Positions 17,042 to 25,835 of a stretch of DNA of 64,000 bases are shown here, one piece after another. The first letter of the stretch is position 1. Every line of letters begins with the position of its first letter. The notes below the pieces were generated by a model. That model made no database searches. It was not told the DNA's origin and saw only the letters and a list, made by a program, of their open reading frames with translations. The stretch is from contig JAJTWR010000431.1 of the NCBI GenBank assembly GCA_021613335.1, forward strand, positions 1,984,001 to 2,048,000. The letters are read 5' to 3'. This DNA comes from Whitmania pigra (lineage: Eukaryota; Annelida; Clitellata; Hirudinida; Haemopidae). The translations under genes and the position numbers were made by a program.

Positions 17042-17953
17042 TTGACTTCGCTCTTGAAAGCTGAGCGCACGGGGCGGGATGGCCGTCCCGTGCGGGCCTC
17101 TGCGACGGGCAATCGCTTCAATGCCTATTCGAGCCTTGGCATTGGGGTGGGCCTGCGCAGTCCGCACATCGAGCACATCCTCACCGAGAAGCCAACAGTG
17201 GATTGGTTCGAGGTTATCTCCGAGAACTACATGCTCGGAGGCCGGGCGCTGCACCACTTGGAGCGCATCCAAGAGCAGTACCGGGTAGTGCAGCACGGAG
17301 TTGGTTTGTACATCGGCTCGGCGAACGGGCTCGACGAAGGCCACCTCAAACGTTTGCAATCGCTCGTGCGGCGGACGAAGACTCCATGGATTTCCGACCA
17401 CCTCTGCTGGGGAAGCGTCGACGGCACCGTGAGCCACGACCTCCTGCCGTTGCCCTACAACCGCGAGGCGGTGGACCGGGCGGTGGAGAACCTTTGCCAC
17501 GCGCAAGACGTGCTCGAAGTGCCGTTTGCGGTCGAGAACGTGAGCTCCTACGCAGAGTTTCGAGACTCCTCCATGACCGAGTGGGAGTTCTTGAGCGAAG
17601 TCGTGGAGCGCGCCGATGCGGGCATCCTTCTTGATGTGAACAACATCTATGTGTCTTCTGTGAACCACGGATTCAATCCCTTCGACTACCTCGAAAACAT
17701 TCCCCACGAGCGAGTCGCGCAAATTCATATCGCCGGACACGCGCGCTACGAGCGCTTCATCATCGACACGCATGATCATCCGGTCATCGAGCCGGTGTGG
17801 AAACTGTACGCGCGGGCCATTGAACTCTGTGGGCCAACGCCGACGCTCCTCGAATGGGACGCACGCATTCCTAGTTTTGAAGAGGTACACGCTGAGGCTT
17901 TGAAGGCGAAACGCTACTGGCGACACCTCACGGAGTTGAGCCGTGCCAGCTGA
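17042..17953 (+). CDS. MNIO family enzyme (DUF692; MbnB/HvfB/BufB-like)
   Basis: A 303-residue multinuclear non-haem iron oxidase of the DUF692 TIM-barrel family. Conserved motifs in order are GIGVGLRSPH, WFEVISENY, QHGVGLYIGS (H85), WISDHLCW (D119, H120), AVENVSSY (E165), LLDVNNIYVSSVNHG (D199, N201), QIHIAGH (H229), THDHPV (D245, H246) and LLEWD (E271); these supply the iron ligands in characterised members. It starts at TTG 17042, with the ribosome site AGGGGG overlapping the precursor stop. Family members act on cysteine residues of a peptide with help from a partner, here the overlapping DUF2063 gene. Confidence 0.9.
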   Translation: MTSLLKAERTGRDGRPVRASATGNRFNAYSSLGIGVGLRSPHIEHILTEKPTVDWFEVISENYMLGGRALHHLERIQEQYRVVQHGVGLYIGSANGLDEGHLKRLQSLVRRTKTPWISDHLCWGSVDGTVSHDLLPLPYNREAVDRAVENLCHAQDVLEVPFAVENVSSYAEFRDSSMTEWEFLSEVVERADAGILLDVNNIYVSSVNHGFNPFDYLENIPHERVAQIHIAGHARYERFIIDTHDHPVIEPVWKLYARAIELCGPTPTLLEWDARIPSFEEVHAEALKAKRYWRHLTELSRAS

Positions 17954-18761
17954 AGGGCGGCTGCTCGACCTCCAGCGGCGATTCTTCACAGCGTTACGAG
18001 AACCGATATATGGGCATAGCCGCTCGCTCACGTCGCTGCCGCCGCGCGCGGGCGACGCGTCGGAGGAGTTCCGGAACACCGCCGAAAGCCTAGTCACTCC
18101 GTCGGCGACGCTCACCGCCGTCGAGCGCTTAGAGCTCTACCATCGGCAGTATTGGTACCGACTCCTCGACACTATCGCCGAAGACTTCCCGGTGCTGCGC
18201 TGGCTCTTGGGAGAGGAGCGCTTCTGGGGGCTCTTGGAGGCGTACCTCTCCGCGCATCCCCCGACGAGCTTCACCATGGTGTACTTGGGCGACCGCCTCG
18301 CGGACTTTCTTGCCGCCAACCCAAAGCTCGTGCGGCATCCACGCCACTGCGAAGACTTGGTGCGCCTGGAATACGCGCTTTGTTTGTCTGGTGTGGATGC
18401 AGACGGAGAGCCGTTGCCGGCGGCGGATTTGGCGATGGCTCGCGTCGGCCTTGCGCCGCACGTGCAGTTGCTGCGCCTTTCCACCCCGGCAGACCTGCTG
18501 CGGCTTCGCTTCCTCAGCGACGAGAAGCCACCCAAGCGATTCACCACTTCGCGCCGTTGCCTCGTGGTCTACCGTCAGGATTTTCGGCAAGAGGTGGAGC
18601 GCATTCCTGAGCGCGCCTTTGCGCTGTTGTCTGCGTTTCGCGAGGGTTCCACGCTCGAAGCGGCCTTCGCCGCAAGCGGCTGTACCGACCGCGACGCAGC
18701 GCGGGTGCGGAAGTGGTTCGCGCTGTGGACTTCTCGTGCTTGGCTGACCCATGCCAACTGA
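17943..18761 (+). CDS. DUF2063 partner protein (MbnC/HvfC/BufC-like)
   Basis: A 272-residue protein with the DUF2063 N-terminal helical domain (LLDLQRRFFTALR, LELYHRQYWYRLLDTIAEDFPVLRWLLG, AYLSAHPPTSF, LGDRLADFL) and a beta-rich C-terminal half. In MNIO systems this partner recruits the precursor peptide and forms a heterodimer with the oxidase. GTG 17943 overlaps the DUF692 gene by 11 bp, indicating translational coupling and a stoichiometric complex. It closes the three-gene precursor-enzyme-partner unit. Confidence 0.9.
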   Translation: MPAEGRLLDLQRRFFTALREPIYGHSRSLTSLPPRAGDASEEFRNTAESLVTPSATLTAVERLELYHRQYWYRLLDTIAEDFPVLRWLLGEERFWGLLEAYLSAHPPTSFTMVYLGDRLADFLAANPKLVRHPRHCEDLVRLEYALCLSGVDADGEPLPAADLAMARVGLAPHVQLLRLSTPADLLRLRFLSDEKPPKRFTTSRRCLVVYRQDFRQEVERIPERAFALLSAFREGSTLEAAFAASGCTDRDAARVRKWFALWTSRAWLTHAN

Positions 18762-18763
18762 GC

Positions 18764-18775
18764 TCAAACGTTTGA
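18764..18775. promoter_or_regulatory. Perfect 12-bp palindrome TCAAACGTTTGA
   Basis: A perfect palindrome two bases after the DUF2063 stop codon and 56 bp before a short ORF with a strong ribosome site. Its size and symmetry suit a dimeric repressor operator; it is too short to be a good terminator and has no T-run. The role is not established. Confidence 0.35.
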
Positions 18776-18831
18776 ACTGCGCTAGACTTGCCAACAGCAG
18801 ACTATCTATATTGCGGTGACAAGGAGGACCG

Positions 18832-18963
18832 ATGATTGCCTTGGTGATCATAAAGATGTTGTTCATGATGATTCTTCCTTGTTACCGCGTGAGCCTTCCA
18901 GTCGACAAAATGCCCGAGAAGTTCACCATGCGGTTGCTGGCGGGTGGTGACGCTAAAGATTAG
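18832..18963 (+). CDS. Possible 43-residue membrane-type small protein
   Basis: A 43-codon frame preceded by a near-ideal ribosome site (AAGGAGG, 4 nt before ATG). The product begins with a hydrophobic stretch (MIALVIIKMLFMMILPCYR) and ends in a short charged tail; it holds one Cys and five Met besides the start. It follows the MNIO operon by 70 bp. Nothing in it identifies a family. The Met/Cys-rich hydrophobic N-terminus could be a metal-related membrane peptide, but a chance ORF cannot be excluded. Confidence 0.4.
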   Translation: MIALVIIKMLFMMILPCYRVSLPVDKMPEKFTMRLLAGGDAKD

Positions 18964-19140
18964 TTCCTTGTTGACACTCGGATTGCTTTTCTAAGGAATA
19001 CAGCTTCATGGCCTTATTGCATGTCCATGTGGTTGTTCAGAGGATCGAAAATGGCTTCGTCTTTATCGACATGCATTATTTGCGAGGGGTGTTTGAGCAG
19101 ATGCGGCTGAATGCTTTCAATGGGCGGGAGGACCAAACAC

Positions 19141-19434
19141 ATGTTTGCGCTTGCGATAGCTGCTGGAATTTGGGGGTTTGTGTTTTACATTCTAAGGCGA
19201 GACAAGGTTAACGTGTTTGTCGTCTTGACCTATGTGCTGATATCCTTATTAATTGGTCTTTATGTTGCCTACTTGCCTGCCCCAGGAGCTGACCCTGGAG
19301 CCACCATTGCGGTAGGTTTCTTCTGTACGACAGTTGCCTTGCCGTCCCTTGCATTGAGTGGATGGATTCTGAAGCGATTTTATTACGCTGTGTTTCGTCG
19401 CGGCTCTAGCGCTCCGCGAGGAGGCGGTACGTAA
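19141..19434 (+). CDS. Small three-helix membrane protein, unknown function
   Basis: A 97-residue protein with three predicted membrane helices (about residues 1-18, 24-46 and 55-78) and a short Arg/Gly-rich tail. ATG 19141 is favoured because GGGAGGA lies 8 nt upstream; the frame is open back to 19111. I do not recognise the family. It is 98 bp upstream of the M16 peptidase gene and shares its lower GC content, so the two may have been acquired together. It might assist the peptidase, but the sequence does not show this. Confidence 0.55.
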   Translation: MFALAIAAGIWGFVFYILRRDKVNVFVVLTYVLISLLIGLYVAYLPAPGADPGATIAVGFFCTTVALPSLALSGWILKRFYYAVFRRGSSAPRGGGT

Positions 19435-19532
19435 CTCGCTCAGTGTCGAGAGGAAGCCGTGGCAATCTGCCCCGGTGCGACGTACAATAATTCCTAGGTA
19501 GCTGAGGCCGATTCAGGGGAGGCAACTTTCCA

Positions 19533-22277
19533 GTGCGCAGCTGGATTCTGTTAGGCACATTGGCGATTGGGGTGGCGCTCGCTGCCCCGCCGACACTCCC
19601 ACCGCCGAAACTTGGCGGAGCGACCTTAACCGGAAACGTCGAAGGAGTGCTGGAGTACACGTGGCCGAACGGATTCCGAGCGGTGCTGATTCCCGACGGG
19701 GCTAAACCCACCATTCTCGTGAACATGGTGGTGCTCGTTGGTTCACGCAGTGAGCGCTATGGAGAGTACGGCATCGCGCATCTCTTCGAGCACATGCTGT
19801 TCAGGCGGACCAAACGCTTTGCCTCCATCAAGGCTGAACTCACCAAAATCGGTGCGCGGGTTCGGGGAGTTACTGAGCCCGATAGGACCGTGTACTCTGC
19901 AGAATTTTTGGCATCTGAGGCGACGCTCAATCGGGTTATCGACTTGGAAGCAGACCGACTCCGTTCGGCTATATTATCGGAAGAAGCTCTGAAGGCCGAA
20001 ATCCAAATCGTTCGCAATGAGTTTGAAATGGATCTGAATAGAACGGACATGGTCCTTCTGGAGAAGGTGCGTGCAACTGCCTTCCACTGGCACAACTATG
20101 GAAAGTCGGAGATTGGAGTCGAATCAGACCTTGAAAAAGTCACTCGTGATAAATTGTTGGCTTGGTACGATACTTACTACCAGCCAGACAATTCGGTAAT
20201 GCTCATTTCTGGCAGCTTTGCATTAAAGCAGGTGGTGTTAAAACTCGACGAAACTTTCGGGCGTATGCCCCTTCCGAAACGTAAGCTTCCCACAACATAC
20301 ACGAGAGAGCCAGCGCAGACAGGTGAGCGGTCCATCGTAGAACGCGCGGTTGGCGGTACTCCCCAAATCATGGCCTATTACCATGGACCGGCCCTCTCTC
20401 ACCCCGATGCTTTTGCATTTAGCTTGATAAGACCGATCTTTGAGTCAAAAGCTTCTGGTCGACTCTTTCAGTCACTAGTCGCCACCGATAAGGCTACCAG
20501 TGTGCGCTGTATTGAAAGTCTAGACTATGAGCCTTCAGGCTTGCGATGTTCAGCGAGCTTTCGACCAGGGCAAGACGTTCAGGCGGCAAAGGAAATCTTG
20601 TTTGCAACACTTGAGCACCAAAAGCCCTTCACCGATGAGGAAGTGAACCGAGCGAAGCGAGAGGTGCTCAACGACATCGACTCCTCCCTGAATGATGTTC
20701 ATCTCCTAAACAAAACCCTTACGTATCTTGTAGCCTCTGATTGGCGCTACTTGTTTCTATTTCGGGACAAGGTCGAACGACTGACCACGGAGGACGTCAA
20801 TATTATCGCTCGCAAGTACCTAGTACCGTCAAACCGGACGATGGGGGAATACATTCCGACCGCAGTTCCTGTCCGAGCCCCTACCGGACCCCGCGCAGAA
20901 TCCCCTCGCGCTGAAGTTCAGGGCTACGTGGGAAGATCTCAATCAGCTGTCAGAGATTCGAGGAAGGCATTTGACAATACCTTAGCTAGTTACGAAGCGC
21001 ATACTACAAGGGGGGTACTTTCCACAGGGACCAAGTACACATTTCTTAACAAGAAAACCGAAGGCGACTTTGTAAGTATGGCGGCCAATTTTTACTTCGG
21101 CTCGGAGGCTTCTCTTGCAAATCGCAGAGTGGATTTGGCAAATGTAGCTGCGATGTTGCCCCGGGGAACAACCAAACGAAGTCGCATCGCATTTCGTGAC
21201 GACCTTATCAACCTGGGGGCCGAATTGGGGGTGCGTATCTCCCGGCAAGCACTTTCGGTTACACTCCATGTTTCCCGCGGGAACCTTGAATGGGCGTTAG
21301 GACTTGTGGGCGAGATGCTCCGGGAGCCTGCCTTTGATGCGAAAGAGTTCGCTGCATCTCTCGGAGCCCGTATCGCGGTTCGAAATTCCGAAGGGGAGCA
21401 ACCGATAGATTGGAATCATCGCGCCGTTCTTCGTGCTCTCTACCCACTAGAACCGAGCAATTTCCTGTACTTGCCGCTCCAAGAGGAGATGGAGCGGGAG
21501 CTCAGGAGTAGTTCGCTCGCGAATGCTAAAAGTGCCTACCAAGCTTTCATCGGCCCAAAGTATGCGAGCGTAGCGTTCGTCGGAGAATTGGACCAAGAAA
21601 AGGTCAGATCCCAACTTGAAGATATTTTCAAGGGTTGGACAGCGCCTGAGGAGTACGTGAAAATCCCGCTTCCGTACCATACGAGGAAAGGCGAGGAGCA
21701 GCTCATCGATACGCCGGGCGAAGCAGTGGCTGTTGCCTATTTTGCGAGCCTGCTTCCCGTTTCCGACGGGTCAAGAGATTATCCACACGTGCTACTTGCG
21801 AACTTCATCATGGGGGGAGGGTTCGCTTCTGGGCGAATCCCCATGCGTCTAAGAGAAAAAGAAGGCCTAAGTTATTCGCCAAAAACAAGTATCTGGAGGG
21901 AGGCTGGAGATGACAGCTCCTCCTTCGTCGCGACAGTTAGCTACTCCCCGAAAAACTGGGAACGCGTCAAGGCTGCATTGAAGGATGAGTTGGATCGCGC
22001 ACTCAGCAAGGGTTTTACAGAAGCTGAAGTTCAAAGTGCGAAAGAGGGATTACTGCAATCCCGACGCCTAGCATTTTTAGATGATGGGTTTACGGCAAAA
22101 ACGCTTGCTGAGTACGCTGCAATCCAGAGGACTCTTGCATTTGAGATGGAGCTTGAACGGGCCATTCAAAATGCAACCCTCGCTGAAGTCAACGCAGCCT
22201 TAAGAAAATACATCAACATGAAGTCGATGATCTCTGTGTCTTTCGGTGATTTTTCGAAAGCTGCCTCAACGAAGTAA
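19533..22277 (+). CDS. M16 family zinc metallopeptidase (two-lobed, PqqL/pitrilysin-like)
   Basis: A 914-residue protein containing two M16 lobes in one chain. After a signal peptide (cleavage near LAA-18), the catalytic lobe carries the inverted zinc motif HLFEH (H83, E86, H87) with the downstream Glu region VRNEFEMDL. The second lobe (about residues 490-900) lacks a zinc motif and contains FASGRIPMRLREKEGLSYSP, the substrate-gating RxxxGxxY segment. Such enzymes degrade peptides in a closed chamber in the periplasm. The start is GTG 19533, with GAGG upstream. The gene is less GC-rich than the flanking housekeeping genes. Confidence 0.9.
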   Translation: MRSWILLGTLAIGVALAAPPTLPPPKLGGATLTGNVEGVLEYTWPNGFRAVLIPDGAKPTILVNMVVLVGSRSERYGEYGIAHLFEHMLFRRTKRFASIKAELTKIGARVRGVTEPDRTVYSAEFLASEATLNRVIDLEADRLRSAILSEEALKAEIQIVRNEFEMDLNRTDMVLLEKVRATAFHWHNYGKSEIGVESDLEKVTRDKLLAWYDTYYQPDNSVMLISGSFALKQVVLKLDETFGRMPLPKRKLPTTYTREPAQTGERSIVERAVGGTPQIMAYYHGPALSHPDAFAFSLIRPIFESKASGRLFQSLVATDKATSVRCIESLDYEPSGLRCSASFRPGQDVQAAKEILFATLEHQKPFTDEEVNRAKREVLNDIDSSLNDVHLLNKTLTYLVASDWRYLFLFRDKVERLTTEDVNIIARKYLVPSNRTMGEYIPTAVPVRAPTGPRAESPRAEVQGYVGRSQSAVRDSRKAFDNTLASYEAHTTRGVLSTGTKYTFLNKKTEGDFVSMAANFYFGSEASLANRRVDLANVAAMLPRGTTKRSRIAFRDDLINLGAELGVRISRQALSVTLHVSRGNLEWALGLVGEMLREPAFDAKEFAASLGARIAVRNSEGEQPIDWNHRAVLRALYPLEPSNFLYLPLQEEMERELRSSSLANAKSAYQAFIGPKYASVAFVGELDQEKVRSQLEDIFKGWTAPEEYVKIPLPYHTRKGEEQLIDTPGEAVAVAYFASLLPVSDGSRDYPHVLLANFIMGGGFASGRIPMRLREKEGLSYSPKTSIWREAGDDSSSFVATVSYSPKNWERVKAALKDELDRALSKGFTEAEVQSAKEGLLQSRRLAFLDDGFTAKTLAEYAAIQRTLAFEMELERAIQNATLAEVNAALRKYINMKSMISVSFGDFSKAASTK

Positions 22278-22586
22278 CTCGGGTTATCAGGCGGTGCGTC
22301 GTGCCAAAAGAGGCCAGCAATATTGCAGCAATGCTGTAGGGAGGGGGGCCCGTGCAAACGAGTGGATTCAAAACCACCATAAAACTTGTGTCACTCGTTT
22401 TGACATGTTGCTCATCGAATGCGCTCGTGGTTCTGAGTTAGGCATCGCGCTATTGCAGGGATGGGAGCCTTCCCTCACTTATCCTCGCGGCGGGGAGTGC
22501 TCGACTCTGCACCTGCATGCTGAAGTGTGCTGACGGCCCTTTGCCGACTCCGCAGATTGGAACGCCGATTGCATCCTTGAAGCAGG
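22278..22586. other. 309-bp gap without a recognisable gene
   Basis: Separates the M16 peptidase and comM. Short open frames here lack ribosome sites and look non-coding. I see no tRNA cloverleaf, no strong terminator and no convincing promoter pair. The promoter of comM should lie in its right half. Confidence 0.4.
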
Positions 22587-24146
22587 ATGTTTGCATGCGT
22601 TCATTCGGGGGTGGTGCAGGGCGTCGACGCGGTGCCGGTCGAAGTCCAGGTCGATATCAGTCTGGGGATGCCCTGCTTTAGCGTCGTTGGGCTGCCGGAA
22701 GGGGCAGTCCGCGAATCGAAGGTCCGGGTGCTGTCCGCTATCCAGAATTCTGGATTCTCACTCCAGCAACGGCACATCACCGTCAACTTGGCGCCGGCAG
22801 ACCTGCGGAAGGACGGCGCGGTTTTCGAGCTTCCCATCGCCTTGGGGGTGCTCGCCGCCGCGGAACTGCTTCCGGGAGATGCCCTGCAAGGCTTGCTCTT
22901 TGGCGGAGAGCTGGCCCTCGACGGCAGCTTGCGGCCGATACGGGGGGTACTCCCGCTCGCGCTCGCCGCACGGCAGGCGAAGCGCAGTGGCATCGTCGTC
23001 CCCCAAGCCAACGCCGCCGAGGCCACGCTCGCCGAAGGCATCGACGTGTTTCCGGCCACCAACCTGGAACAGGTGATGCACCACTTGGCGGGCACGAGGC
23101 TCCTCGAACCGATGCGCGGGCCACGGCCGCGGGTCGTCGTCCCGGCGAACGTCGACATGAACGAAGTCCGTGGCCAGGGAGACCTCAAGGCGGCACTCGA
23201 ACTTGCCGCCGCTGGAGGCCACAACCTGCTCATGTGCGGCCCGCCGGGCTCGGGCAAGACGATGCTCGCCCGGAGGCTCCCCACCATCCTCCCGGAGCTG
23301 ACCTTTGAGGAAGCGCTGGAAGTGACCAAAGTTCATTCGGTCTCGGGGCTTCTCCGGATGGGCACCGGGCTCGTCGCCGAGCGGCCCTTCCGCGCCCCGC
23401 ACCACACCATCTCCTACGCGGGACTCGCCGGGGGAGGGCGCGACGCACGCCCCGGCGAACTCTCCCTCGCCCATCGGGGGGTGCTCTTTTTAGACGAACT
23501 CCCGGAATTCCAGCGGCGGGTGCTGGAGGTGCTTCGCCAGCCGCTCGAAGAGGGCGTGGTGCGGGTAGCCCGCGCGAACTCCCATGTGGCGCTGCCTTGC
23601 GCGGTGATGCTCGTCGCCGCCATGAATCCCTGTCCGTGCGGCTATTTCCGGGTGACTTCCCGCGTGTGTCGTTGCGCCGAGCAGCGGGTGGCCGACTACC
23701 ATTCGCGCATCTCCGGGCCGCTCCTCGATCGCATCGACCTGACGCTCGAAACCCGCGCCGTGGACGTGCGCCGTTTGGGAATCGCCGGAGCGGTGGAGCG
23801 ACCGTCGTCTTGGTACCGAGACCGGGTGTCCGCGGCGCGAGACCGCCAGCGCGCCCGGTTTGCGGGAGAAGACGGCGTCCTCTGCAACGCGCAGATGGGT
23901 CGGCGCTCGCTCGCCCGCCACGCAAAGCTGACCGCACCGGTGGAGTCGCTGCTCGCGGCGGCGACCGAACGGCTCGGCCTCTCGGCCCGGGCGTATGATC
24001 GCCTCTTGCGCGTCGCCCGAACCCGCGCCGACCTCGAAGCGCGGGAACACATCACCGAAGAAGACATGGGGTTCGCGCTCGCCTGCCGGATGCTCGACTA
24101 CCGGGAAGCGCTCGTCCGCAGACCAAGCATGGCCGCTCACAAGTAG
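22587..24146 (+). CDS. comM: Mg-chelatase-like AAA ATPase ComM (YifB)
   Basis: A 519-residue protein of the YifB/ComM family, a hexameric helicase that promotes branch migration during natural transformation and recombination. The N-terminal Lon-like domain (PVEVQVDISLGMPCFSVVGL, AVRESKVRV) is followed by the AAA core with Walker A GPPGSGKT, FRAPHHTIS, Walker B LFLDELPEF, and the CPCG zinc-like cluster of the MCM-type insert. The C-terminal SARAYDRLLRVARTRADLE block is typical. It ends in a 10-bp overlap with the convergent manC gene. Confidence 0.95.
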   Translation: MFACVHSGVVQGVDAVPVEVQVDISLGMPCFSVVGLPEGAVRESKVRVLSAIQNSGFSLQQRHITVNLAPADLRKDGAVFELPIALGVLAAAELLPGDALQGLLFGGELALDGSLRPIRGVLPLALAARQAKRSGIVVPQANAAEATLAEGIDVFPATNLEQVMHHLAGTRLLEPMRGPRPRVVVPANVDMNEVRGQGDLKAALELAAAGGHNLLMCGPPGSGKTMLARRLPTILPELTFEEALEVTKVHSVSGLLRMGTGLVAERPFRAPHHTISYAGLAGGGRDARPGELSLAHRGVLFLDELPEFQRRVLEVLRQPLEEGVVRVARANSHVALPCAVMLVAAMNPCPCGYFRVTSRVCRCAEQRVADYHSRISGPLLDRIDLTLETRAVDVRRLGIAGAVERPSSWYRDRVSAARDRQRARFAGEDGVLCNAQMGRRSLARHAKLTAPVESLLAAATERLGLSARAYDRLLRVARTRADLEAREHITEEDMGFALACRMLDYREALVRRPSMAAHK

Positions 24147-25180
24147 CGTTGGAGTTTGCGGCGGCGGAGCACGTCGACCACTTGGCGCACGTCTTGGCAG
24201 CGGTCCTTGGGCACCACGAGCACCGCGTCGCCTGCGTCGATGATAACGAGGTCTCGCACGCCGACCACCGCGAGCGGCCGACCGGCACCCAGGAGCACCG
24301 AGTTCTCGCTGTCGACAGCGAAGGTGTTCGCGCCTTGGATTACGTTCCCGCGCTCATCCAGTTCCGACACATCCGCGAGCGACACGAAGCTGCCCAAGTC
24401 GCTCCAGCCGCAGTCGCTGCGGACGACCCGCAGGTTGTCCGCTCGCTCGGCGATGCCGACGTCGATGCTCACGGACGGCAGGCGCTTGAAGGTGCGCTTC
24501 AGGGCGTCGTTGCTGCGAGCTGTAAAGAGCGCGCCCACTTCCGGCAGGTGGCGCTCATAGGCTTCGCGAAGCGTTTGCGCCGCGGCGACGAAGATGCCCG
24601 CGTTCCAGAGGTATTCCCCAGACTCGAAATAGGTCCGAGCGAGTTCGCCGTCGGGCTTTTCCACGAACGACTCCACGGCGAGGTCTGCTTCCGCGCCGGG
24701 CTTTTCGGTGAGGTGGATGTAGCCGAAGCCGGTCTCGGGCCTCGTCGGGGTGATGCCGAGGGTGACGATGGCGCCCTTGCGAGCGGCGGCGATGGCCTGT
24801 TTCAAAGCCGCACGAAAGGCTTTGGGCTTCCCCACGTGGTGGTCCGCCGGGAGCACCACGAGCACCGCCGAGGGGTCGCGCCGCAGTGCCTCGCGGACGG
24901 CGAGCGCCAGGGCTGGCGCCGTGTTCCGCGCGCAGGGCTCCACCAGGACATTCGCGCGCGGCAGCTCCGCAAGACAGCGGCGGAGCGGGGCGGCGTGGGT
25001 TTCGCCACAGACCGAGAAGATGCGCTCGCTTGCGGTGAGCGAACGCAAATGTCGAAATGCGCCACGGATGAGCGGTTCGCTGCCGACGAGCGGAAGGAAT
25101 TGCTTCGGGCGCTTGGCGCGGGAGAGCGGCCAGAAGCGGGTCCCGCTCCCGCCAGCCAAGATGACGCCGTAGAGCGCCAC
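24137..25180 (-). CDS. manC: Mannose-1-phosphate guanylyltransferase
   Basis: A 347-residue nucleotidyltransferase that makes GDP-mannose from mannose-1-phosphate and GTP. The N-terminal motif is GVILAGGSGTRFWPLSR with KRPKQFL, and the sugar-binding motif is SFVEKPD. There is no C-terminal isomerase domain, so it is the single-function form. GTG 25180 starts 2 bp after the dedA stop. It is the last gene of a minus-strand run exbB-exbD-exbD-dedA-manC, pointing to envelope polysaccharide supply. Confidence 0.92.
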   Translation of the reverse strand: MALYGVILAGGSGTRFWPLSRAKRPKQFLPLVGSEPLIRGAFRHLRSLTASERIFSVCGETHAAPLRRCLAELPRANVLVEPCARNTAPALALAVREALRRDPSAVLVVLPADHHVGKPKAFRAALKQAIAAARKGAIVTLGITPTRPETGFGYIHLTEKPGAEADLAVESFVEKPDGELARTYFESGEYLWNAGIFVAAAQTLREAYERHLPEVGALFTARSNDALKRTFKRLPSVSIDVGIAERADNLRVVRSDCGWSDLGSFVSLADVSELDERGNVIQGANTFAVDSENSVLLGAGRPLAVVGVRDLVIIDAGDAVLVVPKDRCQDVRQVVDVLRRRKLQRYL

Positions 25181-25182
25181 GC

Positions 25183-25815
25183 TTACGCGTTTCCGGCGGC
25201 TCTCGTGGCGAGACGCTGCCGTACCCAGGCGATGACTGCCGGGGAGATAGAGAGGAGAATGATGCCGATGACGATGAGCTCAATCCGCTTCTTCACGAAC
25301 TCGAATTGGCCAAGGAAGTACCCGGCCGTCACCATCGAGACCACCCAAGCGATGGCACCGGTCACGTTGTAGAGGGCGAAGCGGCGGTAGGGCATCTTCA
25401 CCGCTCCGGCGACCACCGGAACAAAGGTGCGCACTATCGGCATGAAGCGCGCGAGGACAATCGCTTTACCGCCGTGGCGCTCGTAGAAGTCCCGCGCGGC
25501 CGCGAGGTGCGCTGGCTTCAAGAAGCGCGACTCGGGGCGGTTGAAGAGCCCTTGCCCGGCGCGGGAGCCGATGGTGTAGCTCACGGCGTCGCCGATAATC
25601 GCTGCCGGAATCAAGAGCGCAAAGAGGATGCCGACGGACATGTCCCCTTTTCCCGCGTAGAGCCCGGCCATGAAAAGGAGCGAATCCCCGGGCAAGAAAA
25701 ACACCAGCGCGCCGGTCTCCAGAAAGATGATGAGCGTCAGGCCGGGGTATCCGGCGGCGACCACGAGCTCACTCGGGTCGCGCAGCATGCCAATGAACTT
25801 GTGAAGGAGTTCCAT
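25183..25815 (-). CDS. DedA family membrane protein
   Basis: A 210-residue protein with four to six membrane segments. Family signatures are FLETG near residue 35, the PGDSLLF segment and LARFMPIVRTFVPVVAGA, with the conserved Arg residues and re-entrant glycine motif. DedA proteins act as lipid transporters or scramblases, such as undecaprenyl phosphate recyclers, and depend on the proton gradient. It is 20 bp downstream of the second exbD gene and 2 bp upstream of manC; a role in envelope precursor recycling fits but is inferred. Confidence 0.9.
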   Translation of the reverse strand: MELLHKFIGMLRDPSELVVAAGYPGLTLIIFLETGALVFFLPGDSLLFMAGLYAGKGDMSVGILFALLIPAAIIGDAVSYTIGSRAGQGLFNRPESRFLKPAHLAAARDFYERHGGKAIVLARFMPIVRTFVPVVAGAVKMPYRRFALYNVTGAIAWVVSMVTAGYFLGQFEFVKKRIELIVIGIILLSISPAVIAWVRQRLATRAAGNA

Positions 25816-25835
25816 GAGGTAAGTCGCCGCCTAGG

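Noticed and set aside
19008..19211. 67-codon frame before the small membrane protein
   Set aside because: No ribosome site; overlaps the better supported frame at 19141, which has GGGAGGA at good distance.
22246..22533. 95-codon frame in the gap before comM
   Set aside because: Begins inside the M16 peptidase gene, no ribosome site, composition unlike a protein.
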